From: Flammeovirgaceae bacterium SG7u.111
GTDB lineage: Bacteria; Bacteroidota; Bacteroidia; Cytophagales; Flammeovirgaceae
DNA: 64,000 nt
Assembly: GCA_034044135.1 (NCBI GenBank)
Contig: CP139021.1
Location: 1,255,635-1,319,634, forward strand
Reading direction: 5' to 3'
In this document: positions 8,965 through 17,500 of the stretch, piece by piece
How positions within the stretch are numbered: the first letter of the stretch is position 1
Layout of the letters: every line of letters begins with the position of its first letter
Notes under the pieces: model-generated
What the model saw: the letters and a program-made list of their open reading frames with translations, nothing else
Told to the model about the DNA's origin: nothing
The model's database searches: none
Made by a program: the position numbers and the translations under genes

Positions 8965-9697
8965 TTTATAATGCCTTTTGTTTTCTAATCTTATGACAGA
9001 GTGATTTTTTGTCTTCGTAGTCAAAGCCTTTTGATCTATCACATAATTTTTATTAGCCTCTCTCAATTTCTCATTGTGTCTATAACTATGTTGCCATCAG
9101 AACAAGCAGTATTCAATAATCCTATGGATTCTCGTCTATTTCAAAATTTTGGCATGAGTAGCTATTGGTGGAATATGTATGATAGGAGGTGTGATAGTTA
9201 GGCTGTCAGATGTAGTTGATGCATCTAAAATAGTTGCAGAAAGTGAACCGCGACTATACTCTGGGCTACCAAAAAAGGTAACAGTTAGGGCATTTACTTT
9301 AGAAAGATGAGCAAAGCAAATAAAAGCTATAAGAGTCGCTCTATAGACTATTCGTTTTATTACTCGGTATTGCTTATTTTTTTTGGTATTGCACCACAAA
9401 TCTATTCTCATGTCTTGTTTTGTTCTTTAAGATTAAAGCGGATGTATATTCTTATCTTGGCATACAAGGGTTCGTGCCTTGGGCCATGAACTTTTTTGGT
9501 TTGCAAAAAAAACTTAAAAAAGAGTGTGTTTATTCGGTTTTTGGCGTAGACAGCCGAAATATGGCGCGAACAACAAAAAATTGGAGGGAGGTGGCATTAT
9601 AAGAAGCTATTTTGAAGATATATTTCAAAACAGCTTCAAAATGGATACCCGTATGTGGAAAAATACAACGGTGATAAAAGTACTAATAAATAGTAGG
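8965..9697. other. Spacer upstream of adhesin 1
   Basis: 733 bases between the adhesin 1 start and the end of the LytTR regulator gene. It should contain the adhesin promoter. The only candidate gene is the weak small frame at 9136-9411. No terminator, RNA gene or repeat was recognised. Confidence 0.4.
9136..9411 (-). CDS. Doubtful small exported protein
   Basis: A 91-codon frame. A basic stretch precedes a hydrophobic segment resembling a signal peptide (RATLIAFICFAHLSKVNA), followed by about 50 Ser/Thr/Ile-rich residues. I recognise no family. It sits between the LytTR regulator and adhesin 1 in the same orientation. It could be a real small secreted protein, a decayed fragment of a surface protein, or chance; the lack of any recognisable domain keeps confidence low. 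Confidence 0.25.
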   Translation of the reverse strand: MRIDLWCNTKKNKQYRVIKRIVYRATLIAFICFAHLSKVNALTVTFFGSPEYSRGSLSATILDASTTSDSLTITPPIIHIPPIATHAKILK

Positions 9698-10453
9698 TCA
9701 GCCCATTGATGAACCAATGCTATTGAGAAAAGTCTCTTTATAAGACCTACCAATGGGTACTGTGTAAGTACCTAGCAGTACCTCGTTTTGTTGAATGTTT
9801 ATTTCTGAAATTTTGTCTTTATTTATAATAAAAGAGCGATGAATCCTTAAAAAATGGTCATTTGTAAGCTTTTCTTGCAGCTTTTGCAAGGACATCCTGA
9901 TTTCAATAGTTTCCTTGGCTAGCCCAATTAGGCAGAACTTGTCTTTGGCTTCTACACAGAAGATGCCGCTTAGTTTTATTTTAATAAGCCTTCTTTTGCT
10001 TTTTATAAATAATTCCTCCTCAATAACACGGTCCTCGTTCCATCCTCTATAGTCACCTTGGGCTTGGCTGCTTTTTGTTTTGGAGAGTTTGTATACGGCG
10101 AGCTCTATGGCCGCCTGTAAGGTATCCTTATCATAAGGTTTGACGATATAGGCGTAAGGATCGGTCAATTTTGCCCTTTCAAAAGTTTCCTTGTCTCTGT
10201 AAGACGTGATGAAAATGGCTGGAATCGCTTTTTTCTTATTTAGGTGTTCCACAATCTGCACGCCATCAAAATCACCCTCCAAGTGGATATCTACTAGCAA
10301 CAAATCTGGTTGTGCAGCTTCGATCATTTTTAGTGCTTGGGTTGCATTTGAGGCCATTCCCGCTAGGTAATAGCCCATCTCATCTAGGTACATCTCTAGT
10401 CGGTTGGCATGGATGAAATCGTCTTCTATGATAAATACGCTTACTTTTGACAT
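9698..10453 (-). CDS. LytTR-family response regulator
   Basis: 251 residues. The N-terminal receiver (about 4-120) has acidic residues E10/D11/D12, phospho-acceptor D55 (LLLVDIHLEG) and the KP motif in IVKPYDKDT. The C-terminal LytTR DNA-binding domain (about 145-247) has the characteristic FLRIHRSFIINKDKI segment. LytTR regulators bind paired direct repeats upstream of target genes. The gene starts 12 bases after the TPR histidine kinase stop, so the two form a two-component operon. Its position just upstream of adhesin 1 suggests, but does not show, that the adhesin is a target. Confidence 0.93.
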   Translation of the reverse strand: MSKVSVFIIEDDFIHANRLEMYLDEMGYYLAGMASNATQALKMIEAAQPDLLLVDIHLEGDFDGVQIVEHLNKKKAIPAIFITSYRDKETFERAKLTDPYAYIVKPYDKDTLQAAIELAVYKLSKTKSSQAQGDYRGWNEDRVIEEELFIKSKRRLIKIKLSGIFCVEAKDKFCLIGLAKETIEIRMSLQKLQEKLTNDHFLRIHRSFIINKDKISEINIQQNEVLLGTYTVPIGRSYKETFLNSIGSSMG

Positions 10454-10465
10454 TCTTATTACGAT

Positions 10466-12487
10466 TTAACTTGCCTTGGCGTAGTTTGTAGGCAGTGTGA
10501 TAGAAAATACGCTACCATGGTTTGGTTTACTTTTAATCTCGATAGTCCCGTGGTTCATATGCACAAAGTCATTTACCAATACAAGTCCCAGCCCGGTGCC
10601 TTTTTCGGCATTTGTTCCCGATGTGCTTTTAGCATCATTTAGGGCAAATAGTTTTTTGATCCTTTCTTCTTCTATTCCAGTTCCATTGTCTTTTACATCT
10701 ATTTGTACACCTTCGTGATTACCTATGGCCAATAAACTTACAGAACCTCCATTGGGAGTGAATTTAATACTGTTATTGATCAAATTTCTAAAAATAGTGC
10801 TCAGTGTTTCTTTATCGGCATGTACATGCACCTCTTGGGGGATATCTGCTTCTATGTGAATATCTTTTGCAGCTGCCATATCTTTGAAATACTGAACACT
10901 CTCCTCTACTATAGGTTTGAGAGCCAGTCGTTGGGGTTGAAAAGGCATTGCCCCTTCTTGGCTCAATGCCCATTTCAATAAATTGTCGAGTAGTGTATTT
11001 ACCTTTTGGGCAGAGTCTTCAATCTGTAAGGCTATTTTATGGAGATTTTCAATATTCCCCTTTTTAATGTTATAGTTCAATAGCCCGGAAATGCCTTGTA
11101 GTGCGGTAAGTGGACCTCGGAGGTCATGGGCAATAATACCAAAAAACCTGTTTTTGGTAGCATTGAGTTGGGTAAGTTCTTTCTTTTGTGCCGCCAACAG
11201 TTTGTTGTTCTTGTTTTTTTGTAGGTAAGCGTGATAAAGTAGACCTGCTAGTACCAGTAGTATAAGTGAGCCAACGATGAAGAATGTGACCAACTTGTTT
11301 TTTTGGGCAATAGTAGCCATTTGCTTTTCTGTTTCTAGCTTTAGCAGTGCATTTTCAGCTTCTTTTTTGGCGGTTTGGTATTTTGTTTCAATATCCGAGA
11401 TAATGACTTCTTTGTTTTTATCAAACACGGAGTCTTTTAAGGACGTAAAGTCTTGATAATATAAAAGCGCTTGTTCGTATTTGCCAAAGTGTTGGTAAAT
11501 GGAGGAAAGGGTTTTGTAAATATTTGCTGCCCTATTTGTATTGCCAATTTCCACCGCAATAGTCAGGCTTTTTTGGGCAAGCCTGTCCGCATTTTTAAAA
11601 TCGTTTAGTTTTGTATAGACTCTTGCCATCCGCTCAGAGGTATGTGATATCCCTTGCTGGTTGTCCATTCGTTCTTTGATTTCTAACGATTTTCTAAAAT
11701 AGTGCATAGCCTTTTCGAGATCTCCCTGCTCATCATATAGCTCTCCTAGATTATTATAACTGATGGCTAAGCCAAAGTCGTCTCCTGTTTCTTTATGAAT
11801 AGCTATTGCCTGCATCCTATATTCCAATGCTTTTTCAAAATCGCCTTTTTGTCGATAAATGATTTCAATATTGTTTAGTACTACCGAAATGTCTGACTTA
11901 TTCTGAGTTTTCCTAGCCTCTTTAAGAGCTTGAAAGTAATAATCCAAGGCTTTGTTATTGTCTTTTTTAGCACGATATACTTCCCCTATACTACTCAAGG
12001 TAATTGCTGCCTTTGCCTTCCCTAGCGAATTTTTTATTTTCAAGGCCTTGAATAAGCAATCCAATGACATGGGGTAATTTGCTTTATACAAATATACCAC
12101 CCCTGTATTATGCATTGTTGAAGCTTCAGCTTCTTTATTTTTTGTTTCTACAAATATTGCTAAGGCTTTCTTATAGAAATCTAATGCGGTCTCATATCGG
12201 CCTGTACGCAGATGAATACTTCCTAAATCCTCATATGCCGAACCCAATTGATCTTTATTACCTATTTCTGTGGCATATGACACAGCCTGTTCCCCATAAG
12301 AGACGGCAGCCATAAAATTGATGGAACGGCTGTAATAACATAAATCCCTAAGTACTTTTACTCTCTTTTCCCCAGAGGTAGTTGGTAGGATGCCTTTAAG
12401 ACTATCGATTTTCGCTTGGTTTTGGGCTATTCCAGCGGTGGACAAGTAAAGAATATAAAGTAGGATAAAAAAGAGGTATTTGTTCAT
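10466..12487 (-). CDS. TPR-containing sensor histidine kinase
   Basis: 673 residues. A signal peptide (1-21) is followed by roughly seven to eight TPR-like helical hairpins (about 60-350, for example AYEDLGSIHLRTGRYETALDFY), a coiled segment, and one transmembrane helix (about 396-420). The cytoplasmic kinase has its H-box histidine at 454 (IIAHDLRGPL) and N, G1 (DNGTGIEEE) and G2 (GTGLGLVLV) boxes. The TPR region would be periplasmic. This layout is common in Bacteroidetes and pairs with LytTR regulators such as the one encoded 12 bases downstream. The ligand is unknown. Confidence 0.93.
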   Translation of the reverse strand: MNKYLFFILLYILYLSTAGIAQNQAKIDSLKGILPTTSGEKRVKVLRDLCYYSRSINFMAAVSYGEQAVSYATEIGNKDQLGSAYEDLGSIHLRTGRYETALDFYKKALAIFVETKNKEAEASTMHNTGVVYLYKANYPMSLDCLFKALKIKNSLGKAKAAITLSSIGEVYRAKKDNNKALDYYFQALKEARKTQNKSDISVVLNNIEIIYRQKGDFEKALEYRMQAIAIHKETGDDFGLAISYNNLGELYDEQGDLEKAMHYFRKSLEIKERMDNQQGISHTSERMARVYTKLNDFKNADRLAQKSLTIAVEIGNTNRAANIYKTLSSIYQHFGKYEQALLYYQDFTSLKDSVFDKNKEVIISDIETKYQTAKKEAENALLKLETEKQMATIAQKNKLVTFFIVGSLILLVLAGLLYHAYLQKNKNNKLLAAQKKELTQLNATKNRFFGIIAHDLRGPLTALQGISGLLNYNIKKGNIENLHKIALQIEDSAQKVNTLLDNLLKWALSQEGAMPFQPQRLALKPIVEESVQYFKDMAAAKDIHIEADIPQEVHVHADKETLSTIFRNLINNSIKFTPNGGSVSLLAIGNHEGVQIDVKDNGTGIEEERIKKLFALNDAKSTSGTNAEKGTGLGLVLVNDFVHMNHGTIEIKSKPNHGSVFSITLPTNYAKAS

Positions 12488-12880
12488 ATGTTTTTGTCTT
12501 GATAAGTATCATTGGATTTCGCTGCAAATGGCTCTTGCTTTGGTTACGAAATGGAAACCAGTCATTTTGACTCTATCTGATTGTATTTTCTATTTAGTAA
12601 TCCTCACCAAAAGTATTATTAATATCAATTATATACTATGTTTTTTTGTGCGACTTTCTAGGTGTTGTACAAAAAAGGTGGCATTGACCTATGCGACCCC
12701 GTATGGGATACTGGATACTATCCTTAAAAACGGTCGGAGTAAACCGTTTTGTATACCTGTTTTGCTATCACAGTGAGCATACAGCTAGGTTTTGATGAAT
12801 CGATAAAGCTATACAAGATGACCTCTGGTTTGCCTGCTCTATGGGAAATGCATCTTAAATTTTTTCATTCAAAGACTTCA
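12488..12880. other. Spacer between TPR kinase gene and SGNH remnant
   Basis: 393 AT-rich bases upstream of the kinase start, presumably holding its promoter. A short hairpin (AAACGGT...ACCGTTT, around 12727-12748) is visible without a following T run. I see no credible gene. Confidence 0.35.
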
Positions 12881-12970
12881 AACTCTTCACCTCGGATAGT
12901 TTGCACATGACCCCAAAGGGGTATAAGATCTGGAAAGCAAGAAGTGAAGCCTTTTTTGGAGAGTCGATAA
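12881..12970 (+). pseudogene. 3'-end remnant of SGNH hydrolase gene (copy B)
   Basis: The first 56 bases match 2291-2346 of the intact SGNH hydrolase gene without a difference, covering the catalytic Asp/His block (SDSLHM). After TGG the A-run differs (AAAGCAA instead of AAAAAA), a net +1 that shifts the frame. Similarity then continues through the old stop codon and into the hairpin at 12988-13018. No upstream coding sequence survives. It marks the left boundary of adhesin module 2. Confidence 0.85.
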
Positions 12971-12987
12971 AAACTTTCGCATAAAAA

Positions 12988-13018
12988 AACAGCCAAGCAA
13001 CTTTACTGCTTGGCTGTT
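12988..13018. terminator. Bidirectional hairpin terminator, inverted copy
   Basis: Same 12-bp stem as at 2397-2427, but the loop reads ACTTTAC instead of GTAAAGT, so the whole element is the exact reverse complement of copy 1 while its flanks stay in direct orientation. It follows the porP-ompA copy 2 stop. Confidence 0.85.
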
Positions 13019-13044
13019 TTCAAAAGTTATAAAAGAGGTTGTTT

Positions 13045-14568
13045 CTAGTAAACGACTTTAAACTCGACCCTACGGTTATGTTCCCTACCCTCTGGGGTGT
13101 CGTTGCCTTCTAACGGGACCTCTTCGCCCATGCCCACGGTCTTGATGCTGTTTATGTCGACCCCCTTTCCCACAAGGTAATCCTTTACGGTCTCTGCCCT
13201 GTTCAGCGAGAGGAACTTGTTCACCTTTTCCGAACCTAGGTCACAGCTATGTCCCACCAGCTCAATCTCGAATCCTTCTTTTTCCCTAAGGATATCGGCA
13301 ATCCCATTCAAAAAGGCTTTGGATTCCTTATCAAGGTCATAAGTGTTTAAATCAAAGTTTACGATTTTTGCCAGGATGGCTTTTTCGGCAGGGGTGAAGG
13401 TCGTTTTGCTAACTGCGACTTCTTCGGGCACATCAGGTTTTTCCTCTGGGGCAGTTGTCTCTTCTTCCACTACCTTTTGCTCTGGTGCGGCAGGTTCTTC
13501 CACTTCTTCCATGGTTTCTGCCGCATCATCGATTTCCTCTACCGCTACTTCCTCGGGCCCAATAACCTCTTGCACCGCGGCTTCAACAAAAGTAGGTTTT
13601 TCCTTCTTCTGTAACCTAAAGGAAATGGCCAACTCGAACACACCCTTTTGTGCACTTCCCAACTCCGTGCCTATCGTTTTGTCATAGCTTAGCGCCAAAG
13701 TAAAGCTTGGTTGTTCGTAAGCCAAAGAGAATACACCATAATCATTGGTATTGTACCAAATACCCAGCTCTATTTTTTTTGCATTTTCTCCACTCTGCGA
13801 TAGCTCGTAGGCAAACCTAGAGCCTACGTTCAAAAAGCTGTTCCCTGCTTGGTAAACCCACCTTGCTGTAGGCAATACGGAAAAATTGCCCCCTCTGAAC
13901 ACCCGATATCCTGCCGTACCTTTTATACTCATGGGCAAGTTATCTTTCTGGTCGCCCATCAGCGAAATATTCGGTCCGTTCACATTGAAGATAGATGCGC
14001 CAATGAATGCCTTTTCCAAGCCCAAATCGTCCTTTACCTTATAAAACAACCCTCCGCTGATGATAGGATATCCTACCGACTGGTTTAATACCGCATCGGT
14101 AGAAATAGCATTCGGGTCGAATACACCGTTGACAAACTGCTCGTCGGTGGTGAACCCTTCCCCTATCTTTCTTTGGAAAAACCCGGCTTGGAGACCAAAG
14201 CTCAACTCAGAGCTTTTCGTTGTTTTTAGGCTATATGACAGCCCCAGCATCCCGCCATTGGACGAGAGAAACTCAGAGTTCTTGTCGTTTAGGAAATTGA
14301 TAGCCGTCACCAACCTGTTATGCCCAATATAGATCGGGTAATAGGCAGAGACCGAAGACGATGTGATGTTCTCGTCCAAGTCCAGTTGTTGGTTTCGGTA
14401 GTTGAGCATCACTCGTGTATCTTCTACCGCACCTATCTCACCCGGATTGGTGAAAAAAGGTGTGTAGTGATACAAACTGAAATTTGGCTCTTGCGCCTGA
14501 GCCGAACTGGCCAATAGCAGGCATCCTACTATTATCGGCAGCAGCCTTTTTATCGATTTCTTGTTCAT
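13045..14568 (-). CDS. PorP/SprF-family outer-membrane protein fused to OmpA-like domain (copy 2)
   Basis: 507 residues with the same plan as copy 1: signal peptide (1-26, ending SSAQAQ), PorP/SprF barrel (about 28-320), acidic Pro/Glu linker (about 330-395), and an OmpA-like domain (400-507) with LSLNRAETV and the closing NRRVEF motif. The barrel differs from copy 1 at only scattered positions, whereas linker and OmpA domain differ at roughly a third or more of positions. It lies 28 bases downstream of adhesin 2. The expected role is as the dedicated outer-membrane partner or anchor of that T9SS type-B adhesin, with a peptidoglycan contact. Confidence 0.88.
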   Translation of the reverse strand: MNKKSIKRLLPIIVGCLLLASSAQAQEPNFSLYHYTPFFTNPGEIGAVEDTRVMLNYRNQQLDLDENITSSSVSAYYPIYIGHNRLVTAINFLNDKNSEFLSSNGGMLGLSYSLKTTKSSELSFGLQAGFFQRKIGEGFTTDEQFVNGVFDPNAISTDAVLNQSVGYPIISGGLFYKVKDDLGLEKAFIGASIFNVNGPNISLMGDQKDNLPMSIKGTAGYRVFRGGNFSVLPTARWVYQAGNSFLNVGSRFAYELSQSGENAKKIELGIWYNTNDYGVFSLAYEQPSFTLALSYDKTIGTELGSAQKGVFELAISFRLQKKEKPTFVEAAVQEVIGPEEVAVEEIDDAAETMEEVEEPAAPEQKVVEEETTAPEEKPDVPEEVAVSKTTFTPAEKAILAKIVNFDLNTYDLDKESKAFLNGIADILREKEGFEIELVGHSCDLGSEKVNKFLSLNRAETVKDYLVGKGVDINSIKTVGMGEEVPLEGNDTPEGREHNRRVEFKVVY

Positions 14569-14596
14569 TTTAATGATGTCTTTAAAATTGGATTTA

Positions 14597-17500
14597 TTAT
14601 CTAGCTAACCTAATAGTGCCTTTGGTTTTCCCACCTACGGTAATAGGTGTGCCCGTGGTAAATTCGCCTTTCAACACCCAGATGTACACACCTTGCGGTT
14701 GCTTCGTACCATTGGTAGTTCCATCCCAGCCTATTTCCGAAAGCTCATCCAAACTTTCCGACCTGTACACCTCGTTTCCATCTCTATCGAAAATACTCAG
14801 GGTGATAGTGGAGATATTTCCCCCTCCTCTCAGTACAAATTGGTCGTTTGTTAGGTCGCCGTTCGGGCTAAACAAGGTTGGCAAGAACAGCTCGCCAGAA
14901 GTCACCTCAAAAGTGTGGGTTACGTCGGCTGCAACTGTATAAAACTCGTTGCCAGCTTGGCTAGCCGTTACCGTTACTGTTCCCGTTCCTTCAATGGTCA
15001 GTTCGCTGCCATTGAGCGTGGCAACATCAGAAGAAGGGCTCGTGCTAAGCGTATAAGTTACCGGCAATCCCGAATCGCCTCCTGTTGCCTCCAATTGGAT
15101 AACCTGGCCTCCGAAAGTCAGATCGGGCAAAGCAGAGAAGGTGATCGTTTGTACTATTTTTTCAACAGTCAATGTTGCTTTTAGCTCTACGCTAGCACAA
15201 TTAGAGTTCGGGTCAACAGTGGCTATTACCTCATAAGTCCCCGGTGCAGTATGCCCATTGTTTTGGTACGAAACTGTCGCCCCCGAAGGCAAGCCAGAAA
15301 CTGCAAGACTGTGTTCAGAACCATTGTAAGTAACCGTAGCGTCTTCAAACGTCACGTTTGCAATGGAAGAAGCTTCTACCGTGATATTTTGTGTTTGTGT
15401 AGAAGTATTCCCGCTTTCGTCTTCATAGGTCCAAGTGATGACCGTTGTGCCTGCCGTGGTGATGGGGAAAGTAACATCGTTGGTTACCGTTACCTTTCCA
15501 CTGCTATTATCCGTAGCAGTAGGGGTGGGAACATCCGCAGTCGTTACTTCACAATTCATCGTAATAGCCGATAGGCTTGCCACATCAGGTGTAGGAGCAA
15601 TTTTATCTTGAATGGTCACATCTACTTCCCCACTAACATTGGTTCCATCGCTTACTGTCAACGATAAGGTATATACCGATGCTGTTGCAAAATCTAAGGC
15701 TGAGACATCTTGAATGGTTACCTCACCAGTTGTAGGGTTGATGGCAAATACATTTCCTCTATTGCCGCTTATGATTGTCCAGTTGGAGAAGGTGGTTCCT
15801 GCATCTATATCTGTTGCTGCCACCGTTCCTACCGAAGTTCCGTTGCTTATAGAAGTTGGCAGATCGAAGTTTTGGCTAGCCGTGATTGCTGGGATATCAT
15901 TTACCGGGTCCACCGTCACGATCATGTCCACGGAAGCGGTCGTCTCCGTGCCGTCTGTCACCTTGACGGGGACGGTCAGCGTGCCGTGGAAGTTGGCTGC
16001 CGGCGTGATCGTAGAATCCGAGACCGTATAGTTTGCACCCGATTCTACTATCAAATAGAGGTTGTCGCCGTCAACATCATCAGCATCGGTCATTGCCATA
16101 CCTAGTTGCAAGCTGTTGTCCTCGTCGAGGCTCTGTGCGCTTGCCGAAGCCAAGGTCGGAGCGTCGTTCACCGGGTTCACCGCCACTGTCATGTCCACGG
16201 AAGCGGTCGTCTCCGTGCCGTCTGTCACCTTGACGGGGACGGTCAGCGTGCCGTGGAAGTTGGCTGCCGGCGTGATCGTAGAATCCGAGACCGTATAGTT
16301 TGCACCCGATTCTACTATCAAATAGAGGTTGTCGCCGTCAACATCATCAGCATCGGTCATTGCCATACCTAGTTGCAAGCTGTTGTCCTCGTCGAGGCTC
16401 TGTGCGCTTGCCGAAGCCAAGGTCGGAGCGTCGTTCACCGGGTTCACCGCCACTGTCATGTCCACGGAAGCGGTCGTCTCCGTGCCGTCTGTCACCTTGA
16501 CGGGGACGGTCAGCGTGCCGTGGAAGTTGGCTGCCGGCGTGATCGTAGAATCCGAGACCGTATAGTTTGCACCCGATTCTACTATCAAATAAAGTGCATC
16601 GTCTTCTATGTCTGCAGCGTTCGTCATCGCAACACCTAGTTGAAGACTGTTGTCCTCGTCCACGCTTTGTGCTGTTGCAGAAGTGAGGCTCGGTACATCA
16701 TTCACCGAATTCACCGTCACGATCATGTCCACCGAAGAGGTCGTATCCGTGCCGTCCGTGACCTTCACGGGTACGGTCAGCGTGCCGTTGAAATTAACCG
16801 TTGGCGTAATAGAAGAATCTGAGACCGTATAGTTTGCACCCGATTCTACTATCAAATAGAGGTTGTCACCATCGACATCAGAAGCATCCGTCATCGCAAC
16901 ACCAAACTGGAGGCTGTTGTCCTCGTCTACGCTTTGGGCGGTTGCGGTAGAAAGTGTTGGCGCATCATTTTCATTGGTTACTGTGATTACTATTGGAATG
17001 ATTACATCGCCTCCAAACACCTCATCGGTAAGGGTATCATTAAGGTTTAATATGTTTGAACCTCCATTATTAGCGATGATATCTTCAAAATCTACATCCG
17101 CTCTAGTGGTAACCTCTAAAGTAACTGGATTAATTACAAAATGGTCCCCAATATTTGGGTTAGCCGAGATAAAAATCCCTGATCCATTATCCACAGAAAT
17201 CGTACCTACACTAGTTCCTATAGCTACATTTTCAGCTACTGTAAGACTTGCTGTGACTGCTGGGGCAGTTGCTGGAATTACTTTACCTAAAAATACATTG
17301 TCGATACTAATTCCATCGGTATTTACTGGGAAATTATCGTTTTGTGAAAACCTAAGTTGACAAGTACTTGTAAAATTTAATGCGTTATCTCTTAAAATCT
17401 GATCTATATCAATACCTTGAACATCGGTCCAACTTCCGTTATTGCTATTTGTAGCAAAATCATAAATTTCAATAAAAGGATCACTTTCATTGGTTCTAAA

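Noticed and set aside
8965-9066. Extension of adhesin 1 to a start at 9066
   Set aside because: It adds 34 polar residues before a complete signal peptide that starts at 8964.
12480-12776. 98-codon plus-strand frame upstream of remnant B
   Set aside because: Amino-acid composition is unlike a real protein (Cys- and aromatic-rich from AT-rich DNA), it overlaps the kinase start, and no domain or signal is visible.
15897-16964. Duplicate plus-strand frames of 60-88 codons repeated every 267 bp
   Set aside because: Antisense shadows of the cadherin-like repeats of adhesin 2; they have no independent features.
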